Part shown: one piece after another, positions 44,101 to 50,545 of the stretch | Numbering within the stretch: the stretch's first letter is position 1 | Layout of the letters: each line of letters opens with the position of its first letter | Assembly: GCF_000429005.1 (NCBI RefSeq) | Contig: NZ_AUBA01000011.1 | Span: forward strand, 80,855 to 144,854 | Source: Novosphingobium acidiphilum DSM 19966 | GTDB lineage: Bacteria; Pseudomonadota; Alphaproteobacteria; Sphingomonadales; Sphingomonadaceae | DNA: 64,000 nt | Reading direction: 5' to 3' | Translations under genes and position numbers: made by a program | The notes under the pieces: model-generated | The model's input: only the letters and a program-made list of their open reading frames with translations | Database searches by the model: none | Told to the model about the DNA's origin: nothing

Positions 44101-44487
44101 GCCAATGCCGATTTCGGGATCAGCCATTTTGCCGGCGTGGCAACCTACCACCACAACCTGGTCACGCCGCGCGGGTGGAAGCCGGGGCAGCCATTGTATC
44201 TGAACCTGGGCGATCTGCGCGAAATGGCCGAAGTCAGCGTGAACGGCCAGGAGGTCGGCACTGTCTGGCATGCGCCGTACCGCCTGGATGTGGGCGCGGC
44301 GCTGCATCCCGGCGTCAATGCGCTGGCGGTCAAAGTGGCAACGTTGTGGGTCAACCGGTTGATCGGCGATGCCGTGCCCGGGGCAACCAAAGTGGCGTGG
44401 ACGGCGCTGCCCACCTATCGCGCCGATGCCCCGCTGCGGCGGGCCGGGCTGATCGGCCCGGTGACGCTGGAGGCGGCCGGCAAATAG
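41113..44487 (+). CDS. rhaM: Secreted GH106 alpha-L-rhamnosidase
   Basis: A 1,124-residue exported enzyme with a signal peptide (cleavage near APARA, residue 23). The GH106 catalytic region starts PRVWWHWMNGNITKDGIAKD and includes ELAVASSPGWSETGGPWV and LFDWRRTLADLMASAHYGT. A C-terminal galactose-binding-like beta domain holds YLNLGDLREMAEVSVNGQ. GH106 was founded on RhaM of Sphingomonas paucimobilis, and this length and layout fit it. The enzyme releases terminal L-rhamnose from plant glycosides such as naringin or rutin. It lies 27 bp after rhaI and belongs to that operon. Released sugar would enter through RhaT. Confidence 0.93.
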   Translation: MTRRLKLALLAACALLPLAPARADDLADQFRDPPNSARPRVWWHWMNGNITKDGIAKDLAWMQAVGIGGVHVFDVNLMTPQIVDKRLVYMTPEWKDAFRFAVAEADRRGMELAVASSPGWSETGGPWVPPADALKKLVWSQVRLAPGQRASEPLPMPPGLTGPFQSLSKQLGIDDLASGSKPVDAPRFYGDVAVLAVPTHDIALMLPTATTGAGLALDPATLAGGKLDQTVAVPRPVDGSPATVILSWPAAQTVRSAQVFIGHSSAMFFGTVVAPVIEASDDGQTWRHVADVPAADVPTTVSFAPITARRFRLVLHPKAGMGSNMGAPAPGIVVPDMFGAALGSADAAWDVRQFRLDAAPAVDRFETKAGFALSMDYYALGDPGDGATGAKPADVVDLTAKLGADGKLDWTAPALPAGWSWRVIRLGHSLLGTTNHPAAAEATGLEVDKFDAPAVERYITHYLGMMRDAAGPGMLGAHGVTALLNDSIEVGAANWTPQMLSAFRERRGYDATPWLPALTGVLIGSRADTDRFLFDWRRTLADLMASAHYGTIARVAHANGLTLYGEALEDKRPSLGDDMAMRSHTDVPMAALWTYPQGAAPNPSYIADMRGAASVAHIYGQNLVAAESMTSALSYWADSPRTLKHVIDTEFLAGVNRPVVHESAHQPVDDKQPGLSLMIFGQFFNRHEAWAPLARAWVDYLSRNALMLQQGHFVADLGYFYGEEAPLTGLYGLTPVADAPKSHGYDFVNADALLHVLKVDGDTLTSPGGARYRALYLGGSSAHMSLTVLERIAALTEQGAQIIGHPPIGDPGLAGADAARYAALVARLWPRGDAAGAIATVGAGRVVVAADADAGLAALGVAPDFSVKAGADVGFVHRHWDGGDDWFVVNHKQQAQRVDLRLRITGKAPELWHAETGKTENASYDVLRGETIIPLTLAGEESVHVVFRKKTDAILVVASEPQTRIVDHLDGAWSVAFQPGRGAPATATLAPLAPLDANADFGISHFAGVATYHHNLVTPRGWKPGQPLYLNLGDLREMAEVSVNGQEVGTVWHAPYRLDVGAALHPGVNALAVKVATLWVNRLIGDAVPGATKVAWTALPTYRADAPLRRAGLIGPVTLEAAGK

Positions 44488-44502
44488 CGCTACACACCGG
44501 CG

Positions 44503-45393
44503 ATGATCGACCCCCGCGCCTTGCGCATGTTTCATGAAGTCTGCGCCGCCGGCTCGATCAGCGGCGCGGCGCGCGCACTGAACATTTCGCAGCCTTCGGT
44601 GTCGGCCGCGATTGCCGGGCTGGAAATGCGGCTGGGCACGGTGCTGTTCGAACGCACGCGCGCCGGCGTGGTGCTGACCCCTGCCGGAGAGGCACTGCAC
44701 GTGCGCGCGCAGATGCTCGATCACCTGCTGCGCGATGCCGAGGCCGATGTGGCCGCCGCGCGCGATGGCGGGGTCGGCGCGCTGCGCGTGGGCGGCACGC
44801 CCGGTGCGCTGGTCAGCCTGCTGCCGGTCGGGATTGCCGCGCTCGACCGCGAAATTGCGCACCTGTCGCTGTCGCTGATCGTGCGGTCCGACAGCGAACT
44901 GGCCGAAATGCTGCGCACCGGGGAAATCGAACTGGCGTTTGTGACCACCGCGATCGAGGCACCGCCGTCCGACATTGCCGAACGCACCTTGCGCCAGGAC
45001 CCGTTTGCGCTGCTGGTGGCGGCGGATCATCCCCTGCCCGACACACCGATATCGCTGCGCCAGATCGACGGGCTGCGCTGGGTCCTGCCCGAAGCCGAGG
45101 GTGGCTTTCGCCGGCAGATCGAGGCGCTGTTCCTGGCCACAGGCGTCAGCATTCCGCGCGATGTGGTGCGCTGTGATTCCCTTCTGGCGATGAAGGCAAT
45201 CGTGCGCGAAAGCCTGCGCGTGACGATCCTGCCGATCCATGTCGCGGCCAGCGAATTGCACGACGGTGCGTTGCGCGCCATTCCGCTGGCCGAATCCGCC
45301 ACCAACCGGTCGGTCGGTGTGCACTGGTACCGCCCGCGTGGCCTGTCGCCACTGGCCAGCCGGCTGCTCGATGTGATCGATCAACATCCATAG
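44503..45393 (+). CDS. LysR-family transcriptional regulator
   Basis: A 296-residue regulator with an N-terminal helix-turn-helix (RMFHEVCAAGSISGAARAL then NISQPSVSAAIAGLE) and a LysR effector domain. It starts 15 bp after the rhamnosidase gene and ends just before the aromatic-degradation genes on the same strand. It is therefore well placed to sense the phenolic aglycone and turn on the genes that follow. Two inverted repeats lie directly between its stop and the next gene. Confidence 0.88.
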   Translation: MIDPRALRMFHEVCAAGSISGAARALNISQPSVSAAIAGLEMRLGTVLFERTRAGVVLTPAGEALHVRAQMLDHLLRDAEADVAAARDGGVGALRVGGTPGALVSLLPVGIAALDREIAHLSLSLIVRSDSELAEMLRTGEIELAFVTTAIEAPPSDIAERTLRQDPFALLVAADHPLPDTPISLRQIDGLRWVLPEAEGGFRRQIEALFLATGVSIPRDVVRCDSLLAMKAIVRESLRVTILPIHVAASELHDGALRAIPLAESATNRSVGVHWYRPRGLSPLASRLLDVIDQHP

Positions 45394-45432
45394 GTCCAGC
45401 CTATGGCAAGCGTAAAATCGCATATTTTACGC
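45388..45432. promoter_or_regulatory. Two adjacent inverted repeats ahead of the aromatic-degradation operon
   Basis: CCATAGG (45388-45394) and CCTATGG (45400-45406), with a 5-base spacer, overlap the LysR stop codon. Three bases later GCGTAAAAT (45410-45418) and ATTTTACGC (45424-45432) form a perfect 9-bp repeat, also with a 5-base spacer. No T-run follows. They look like operators for the operon starting at 45486 rather than a terminator. LysR sites are often such interrupted palindromes. Confidence 0.65.
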
Positions 45433-45485
45433 GATAGCTGAATCGGGCGTATCATGCCCCCAACAACCACTGGGGAGAGGTGCGC

Positions 45486-46730
45486 GTGACCACGCTGTTC
45501 ACCAACGTGCAGATTTTTGACGGCACTGCCCAGGCGACACGCGCGGGCAGCGTGCTGGTCGATGGCGAAACCATCGCGCGCATCGCCTATGCCCCTGAAA
45601 CCATTGTGCCCGATCACGCGACCCGGGTGATCGATGGGGCGGGCCGCACGCTGATGCCCGGCATGGTCGAGGCGCACACGCACCTGACCTGGGCCTCGTC
45701 GGTCGAAAAGATCTATCATGCGTTCATCCTGCCCCCCGACGAGCTCGAGATTGCCGCCACGCGCAACGCGCGCGTGCTGCTCGACCATGGTTTTACCAGC
45801 CTGTGGTCGGCCGGTGCGCTGGGTGACGGCATCGAACCGCGGCTTGCAGCGCGGATTGCCGCGGGCGAAACCCCGGGCGGCCGGCTGATCCCGTCCACCC
45901 TCGAACGCAGCCCCGAGGGCGATGACGGTGTCGATACCGGCGATGTCTTCAACGGCCGCGGGCCCGAAGCGATGCGCGCGTTCATGGCCTATTGCGCGGC
46001 GCAGGGGGTCAAGGCGGTCAAGCTGGTGATTTCGGGCGAATCCGCGCTGAAGCCGCGCAGCCACACCCAGATCCTGTATACGCCCGAGGAAATGGACGCC
46101 GCGCGCGAAGCGGCGCAGGCGCATGGCCTGGCGATATCCTGCCATGCCTATACCGACGAAGCGGTCGACCTTGCACTGCGTGCAGGCGCGCGGATCATCT
46201 ATCACGCCAGCTATATCAGCGATGCCATGGTCGCGCGTCTGGCCGCGCTGAAGGACAGCGTGTTCTACGGCCCCGGCTGCGGCGTGTCGGTCGCAGCGCT
46301 CGAGGCGAGCCCGCCGCCGCATATCGACATGAGCGCCATGAAGGCCTCGGCCGCCGAGCGGATGGATCTGGAACGCGTGCTGGTGCCAAAGCTGAAGGCC
46401 GCCGGCGTGCGCGTGCTGATCGGCGGCGACTATGGCTTTCCGTTCAATCCCAACGGCCGCAACGCACGCGACCTGGCGCATTTTGTCGACCATTTCGGCT
46501 TTTCCCCGGTCGAGGCGCTGGCCGCGGCCACGGGCCTGGGCGGCGCATTGACCGGCCAGCGCGTCGGCCAGCTGCGCGAAGGCTGGCTGGCCGATCTGCT
46601 GCTGGTCGATGGCGATCCCACCGCCGACGTGGCGATCCTGCAGGACGCCAACCGGCTGAGCGCGATCATGCTGGGGGGCGTGTTTCACAAGCTGACGCTG
46701 CCCGCCGCCACCCCTGCCACAACCCATTGA
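45486..46730 (+). CDS. Amidohydrolase family protein
   Basis: A protein of about 414 residues of the metal-dependent amidohydrolase superfamily. PGMVEAHTHL provides the first metal HxH pair, a lysine lies in AVKLVISGES, later His residues in AISCHAY and IIYHAS, and the end includes LREGWLADLLLVDGDP. There is no signal peptide. GTG 45486 is preferred over GTG 45480 because GGGGAGAGG lies 5 bp upstream. In this context it may hydrolyse a ring-cleavage product or an amide/lactone intermediate. The substrate cannot be read from sequence. First gene of the aromatic operon. Confidence 0.83.
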   Translation: MTTLFTNVQIFDGTAQATRAGSVLVDGETIARIAYAPETIVPDHATRVIDGAGRTLMPGMVEAHTHLTWASSVEKIYHAFILPPDELEIAATRNARVLLDHGFTSLWSAGALGDGIEPRLAARIAAGETPGGRLIPSTLERSPEGDDGVDTGDVFNGRGPEAMRAFMAYCAAQGVKAVKLVISGESALKPRSHTQILYTPEEMDAAREAAQAHGLAISCHAYTDEAVDLALRAGARIIYHASYISDAMVARLAALKDSVFYGPGCGVSVAALEASPPPHIDMSAMKASAAERMDLERVLVPKLKAAGVRVLIGGDYGFPFNPNGRNARDLAHFVDHFGFSPVEALAAATGLGGALTGQRVGQLREGWLADLLLVDGDPTADVAILQDANRLSAIMLGGVFHKLTLPAATPATTH

Positions 46731-46746
46731 GGTCAGACCCTTTTCC

Positions 46747-48276
46747 ATGTCGCTAACCAGCACATTTGACGTTGCGATCGTGGGCTGTGGCCCGGTCGGT
46801 GCGCTGGCCGCGTGCCTGCTGGGCCGCGCAGGGCTGTCGGTGGTCGTGCTGGAACAGGAACGCGTGCATTATCCGTTGCCGCGCGCGGTGCACCTTGATC
46901 ACGAGATGGTCCGGCTGTTCCAAAGCGCCGGCCTGGCCGATCGCATCGTGCCCGATATGGTCGATACCGACGGGCATCTGCATGTCGGTGCGCGCGGGCA
47001 GGCGATCCGCTATATGGGCACGGTCGGGCTGGCGCGGCCGTTCGGGTGGTCCAACGACTGGTTCTTTTATCAACCCGAGCTCGAAGCACACTTGCGCGCG
47101 GGTTTTGCCGCAATGCCCAATGTATCGCTGCGGCTGGGCGCCGAATTTGCCGGGGTGACGCAGGACGAAACGCAGGTCACGCTGCGCTACAGCCAGGACG
47201 GGGCGGACCATGGCGTTACCGCACGCTGGCTGATCGCCTGCGACGGATCGCGCAGCCCGGTGCGCAAGGCGCTCGACATTGCGCTCGACGATCTCGGGTT
47301 CGAAGAACCCTGGCTGGTGGTCGATGCGCACGTCGACGGCCCGGTGGCCTTTCCCCCGATTGCCGGCGTTCCGCCCGAGGCCGATCTGCAAAGGCTGTCG
47401 GTGATGATGTGCGATCCGGCGCGACCCGCCACGGTCGTGCCCGGACGCGGCCAGCATCGCCGCTGGGAACTGATGCTGCTGCCCGGCGAAGACGATGCGG
47501 CCATGTCCGCCCCGGAAGCGGTGGCCGAACTGGTGCGCCCGTGGATCGGCGAGGTGCCGCATACCGTGATCCGTTCGGCCACGTATCGTTTTCACGGCCT
47601 GGTCGCGCATCGCTGGCAGGCGGGCCGCGTGTTTCTGGCGGGCGATGCCGCGCACCAGACCCCGCCGTTTTTTGGTCAGGGCATGTGCCATGGCCTGCGC
47701 GATGTGGCCAACCTGGCGTGGAAAATGGCCGCGGTGGTGCACGAAGGCGCCGATCCGGCGATCCTCGACACCTATCAGGCCGAACGCGATCCGCATGTGC
47801 GTGCGGTGATCGGCGCGGCGGTCGCGGCCGGGCGCTATATCTGCGAGCTTGATGCCGAACGCGCCGCGGCACGCGATGCCGAAATGGTGGCACGCGCCGC
47901 TGCGCAGACCGGCACGCATCAGACCGCGGCCGACCTGATCCCGCCGATCGGCGCGGGCATGATCCTGGCGGGCAGCACGGGCGCAGGCGAACGGTTTGTC
48001 CAGCCGGTGCTGGGCTGCGGGCGCAAGCTGGACGATTGTGCCGGGCAAGGCTGGCGGCTGTTTGCGCGTGGCGCCGTACCGGGTGCCGCCGCCGTTACGA
48101 CGATCGACATCGACACCATCGACGATGGCGGCGCGCTGGCGCAATGGCTGAACGATCGCGGCGCGCCTGCGGTGCTGGTGCGCCCCGATCATTATGTGTT
48201 CGGCACGGGCATGCCGGCCGCGCTGATTGCGGCACGCGCCGCCAGCCTGGGCCTGGTCGCCGAGGCGGCGGCATGA
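46747..48276 (+). CDS. FAD-dependent aromatic monooxygenase (MhpA-like)
   Basis: This 509-residue flavoprotein hydroxylase of the 3-(3-hydroxyphenyl)propionate hydroxylase type carries FAD-binding GCGPVGALAA at the N terminus, the CDGSRSPVRK motif in the middle and the second FAD motif LAGDAAHQTPPFFGQGM near residue 300. A thioredoxin-like C-terminal tail follows. It adds a hydroxyl group to a phenolic ring using NAD(P)H and oxygen, giving a catechol for the dioxygenase two genes downstream. Its stop overlaps the next gene by 4 bp. Confidence 0.9.
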   Translation: MSLTSTFDVAIVGCGPVGALAACLLGRAGLSVVVLEQERVHYPLPRAVHLDHEMVRLFQSAGLADRIVPDMVDTDGHLHVGARGQAIRYMGTVGLARPFGWSNDWFFYQPELEAHLRAGFAAMPNVSLRLGAEFAGVTQDETQVTLRYSQDGADHGVTARWLIACDGSRSPVRKALDIALDDLGFEEPWLVVDAHVDGPVAFPPIAGVPPEADLQRLSVMMCDPARPATVVPGRGQHRRWELMLLPGEDDAAMSAPEAVAELVRPWIGEVPHTVIRSATYRFHGLVAHRWQAGRVFLAGDAAHQTPPFFGQGMCHGLRDVANLAWKMAAVVHEGADPAILDTYQAERDPHVRAVIGAAVAAGRYICELDAERAAARDAEMVARAAAQTGTHQTAADLIPPIGAGMILAGSTGAGERFVQPVLGCGRKLDDCAGQGWRLFARGAVPGAAAVTTIDIDTIDDGGALAQWLNDRGAPAVLVRPDHYVFGTGMPAALIAARAASLGLVAEAAA

Positions 48277-48701
48277 TCGGGCTCGACCACGCACACGCAA
48301 TTATCGCGGGCACGCTGGCGCATGCCCGCAGCGCGGCGTTGAAACCGCTTGGGGTGGTGGTGCTCGACAGCGGCGGGCACCTGATCGCCTTTGCCCGCCA
48401 GGACGGGGCCAGCTTTGGCCGGTTTGGCGTGGCCCGGGCCAAGGCGCACGGCGCGCTGGCGCTGGGCGACGACACCGCCGTGCTGGCCGAGCGCGCCAGA
48501 GCCAACCCGGTGTTTTTTGCCAGCCTGTCGGGCGCGCTTGACGGACAACTGGCGCTTTCGCCCGGCGGCGTGCTGGTGCGCGACGCCCACGGCGCTATTG
48601 TCGGTGCGGTCGGCGTGTCGGGCGATGCCGGACCCGCCGATGCCCTGGCCGCCGCGGCCGGCATCGTGGCCGCAGGCTTTGCAACCGGAGCGGCAGCATG
48701 A
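48273..48701 (+). CDS. GlcG/HbpS family (DUF336) protein
   Basis: A 142-residue small protein of the heme-degradation/GlcG-HbpS fold: LGVVVLDSGGHLIAFARQDGA, ARAKAHGAL, and GVLVRDAHGAIVGAVGVSG followed by an Asp/Ala-rich helix. Such proteins often lie inside aromatic- or glycolate-degradation operons, with roles from heme binding to ring-product hydrolysis. It overlaps its neighbours by 4 bp on both sides, so it is translated with the monooxygenase and dioxygenase. Confidence 0.85.
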   Translation: MIGLDHAHAIIAGTLAHARSAALKPLGVVVLDSGGHLIAFARQDGASFGRFGVARAKAHGALALGDDTAVLAERARANPVFFASLSGALDGQLALSPGGVLVRDAHGAIVGAVGVSGDAGPADALAAAAGIVAAGFATGAAA

Positions 48702-49621
48702 TGGACCTGCGCAGCATCGAACTGGCTCTGCCCGGTGCCGAACAGGCGCATCGCTGGATGATCGACGTCTGGGGCTGCGCCGATGCCGGACGCATCGGCG
48801 AAACCTGGTATCTGCGCGGCAGCGGCAGCCATCCTTATCTGATGGCGCTGGCCGACCATGCCGACCGCTTTGTGCGTTCGACCACGTTTGTCTGTTCGCC
48901 CGACCGGCTGGAACAGGTGGCCCAGGCCGCCGCGGCGCATGGCCTGGCCGCAGCGCCCTGCACCGCGTCCGACCCGGGCGGCGGCAGCGGGATCGTGGTC
49001 GAACTGGCCGAAGGCGAAATCCTGCGGTTTTTGACCGGCGCGCAGACCGTGGCGCCGATCGCGGGCCATGCCAGGGCCAGCCGCCGGGTCATGCCGGTAA
49101 AACTGACCCACGTGGTGTTCAACGCCGCCGATGCCGAAGCCAGCGGCACACTGGCCGAACAGGTGCTGGGCTTTACCGTGTCCGACCGGACCCGGGGCAT
49201 GGTGTTCGTCCGCTGCAACACGTCGCACCATTCGACCGCCTTTGCGCGCAGCGGCTTTTCCAGCCTGAACCATGTCGCGTTTGAAATGGACGACCTTGAC
49301 GCGGTGATGCGCGGGATCGGCAACATGCGCGACCATGGCTTTGCCACCGCCTGGGGCCCCGGCCGACACGGGCCCGGCGACAATGTCTATGCCTATTATA
49401 TCGCCCCGTTCGGCCCGGTGATCGAATATTCGACCGCGGTCGAAAAGGTGCCCGACGATTATCGCGCGGGCGCGCCCGATGACTGGACCTGGCCCGAACG
49501 GCGCATCGACCAGTGGGGTATTTCCGACAAGGACCTTAACGCGCTACGCGTGGCGGAAGAAACCTTCCGTTTCCGCCGGGAATGGGCAAGCGCCCCGGTC
49601 CCCTTGTCATCTGGAGTTTGA
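48698..49621 (+). CDS. Extradiol ring-cleavage dioxygenase (VOC superfamily)
   Basis: A 307-residue two-module vicinal-oxygen-chelate enzyme. The iron ligands are visible in the second module as His138 (LTHVVF), His192 (LNHVAFEM) and Glu243 (VIEYST), the 2-His-1-carboxylate triad of catechol 2,3-dioxygenases. It would open the ring of the catechol made by the monooxygenase. The ATG overlaps the HbpS-like gene stop by 4 bp. The exact phenolic substrate is open. Confidence 0.9.
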   Translation: MMDLRSIELALPGAEQAHRWMIDVWGCADAGRIGETWYLRGSGSHPYLMALADHADRFVRSTTFVCSPDRLEQVAQAAAAHGLAAAPCTASDPGGGSGIVVELAEGEILRFLTGAQTVAPIAGHARASRRVMPVKLTHVVFNAADAEASGTLAEQVLGFTVSDRTRGMVFVRCNTSHHSTAFARSGFSSLNHVAFEMDDLDAVMRGIGNMRDHGFATAWGPGRHGPGDNVYAYYIAPFGPVIEYSTAVEKVPDDYRAGAPDDWTWPERRIDQWGISDKDLNALRVAEETFRFRREWASAPVPLSSGV

Positions 49622-49623
49622 CG

Positions 49624-50466
49624 ATGCGTTTGATCTCTTTCCTTCGCGCCTGTGGCACCCCTTCGTGGGGCAGGCTTGATGGCGCAACTGTTACCGACTG
49701 TGGCGCCCACGCCGCCGATCTCAAAGCCGCGCTGGCGGCCGATCTGGCGTTTGGCGGCCTGACCGGACCCACGCTGCCGCTGGCCGACGTGACGCTGCTG
49801 CCGGTGATCCCCGATCCCGACAAGATCCTGTGCGTCGGGCTGAATTATGCCACGCACGTTGCCGAAACCGGCCGCGAGCAGAAGGAACATCCCGCGATAT
49901 TCCACCGCTGGGCGGATTCGCTGGTGGGCGATGGCGCGGCGCTGATCCATCCGCCCGAAACCGACCGGTTCGATTACGAAGGCGAACTCGCGGTGGTGAT
50001 CGGAAAAGGCGGCCGCCGGATCCGGCCCGAAGACGCCTGGGACCATGTTGCAGGATTTGCCCCGTTCAACGACGGGTCGATCCGCAACTGGCAACGCCAC
50101 AACATCCAGTTCACCCCGGGCAAGACCTGGCCCGGCACCGGCGGCTTTGGCCCCGCGCTGGTCACCCCCGACGAAGTGGCGGACCTGTCCACCCAGCGCG
50201 TGCAGACCCGCGTCAACGGCGAACTGGTGCAGGATCAACCGATCAGCGACCTGATCTGGGATGTGCCCGCGGTCATCGCCTATTGTTCGACCTTTACCCG
50301 GCTCAACCCCGGCGACGTGATCGCCACCGGCACCCCGGGCGGCGTTGGCGACAAGCGCAACCCGCCGCTTTACCTCAGGCCGGGCGACACGGTGACCGTG
50401 TCGATCGGCGTGATCGGCACCCTGACCAACCCGGTAATTGCCGAGACTGAACCGACCAAGACCTGA
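49624..50466 (+). CDS. Fumarylacetoacetate hydrolase family protein
   Basis: This 280-residue FAH-family hydrolase has LCVGLNYATHVAE, the metal-binding FDYEGELAVVIG pair of glutamates, FAPFNDGSIRNWQ and the closing ATGTPGGVGDKRNPP. Members hydrolyse or decarboxylate 2,4-dioxo products of ring cleavage. It lies 2 bp after the extradiol dioxygenase and thus handles that product. ATG 49624 has GGAG at good spacing. Confidence 0.92.
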   Translation: MRLISFLRACGTPSWGRLDGATVTDCGAHAADLKAALAADLAFGGLTGPTLPLADVTLLPVIPDPDKILCVGLNYATHVAETGREQKEHPAIFHRWADSLVGDGAALIHPPETDRFDYEGELAVVIGKGGRRIRPEDAWDHVAGFAPFNDGSIRNWQRHNIQFTPGKTWPGTGGFGPALVTPDEVADLSTQRVQTRVNGELVQDQPISDLIWDVPAVIAYCSTFTRLNPGDVIATGTPGGVGDKRNPPLYLRPGDTVTVSIGVIGTLTNPVIAETEPTKT

Positions 50467-50471
50467 ACCGA

Positions 50472-50521
50472 CCATCTGCAAAAACGAGACCGCTGCGGGG
50501 ACGCACAACCCCCGCAGATGG
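50472..50521 (+). promoter_or_regulatory. Two mutually exclusive hairpins ahead of the TonB receptor gene
   Basis: CCATCTGC (50472-50479) can pair with GCAGATGG (50514-50521). Alternatively CTGCGGGG (50493-50500) can pair with CCCCGCAG (50510-50517). Both use the same GCAG, so only one can form. They lie between the FAH gene and the receptor ribosome site. They may set the relative expression of the receptor within the operon. Confidence 0.45.
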
Positions 50522-50545
50522 CTCTCGGAAAAAGGGAGAAGACCA

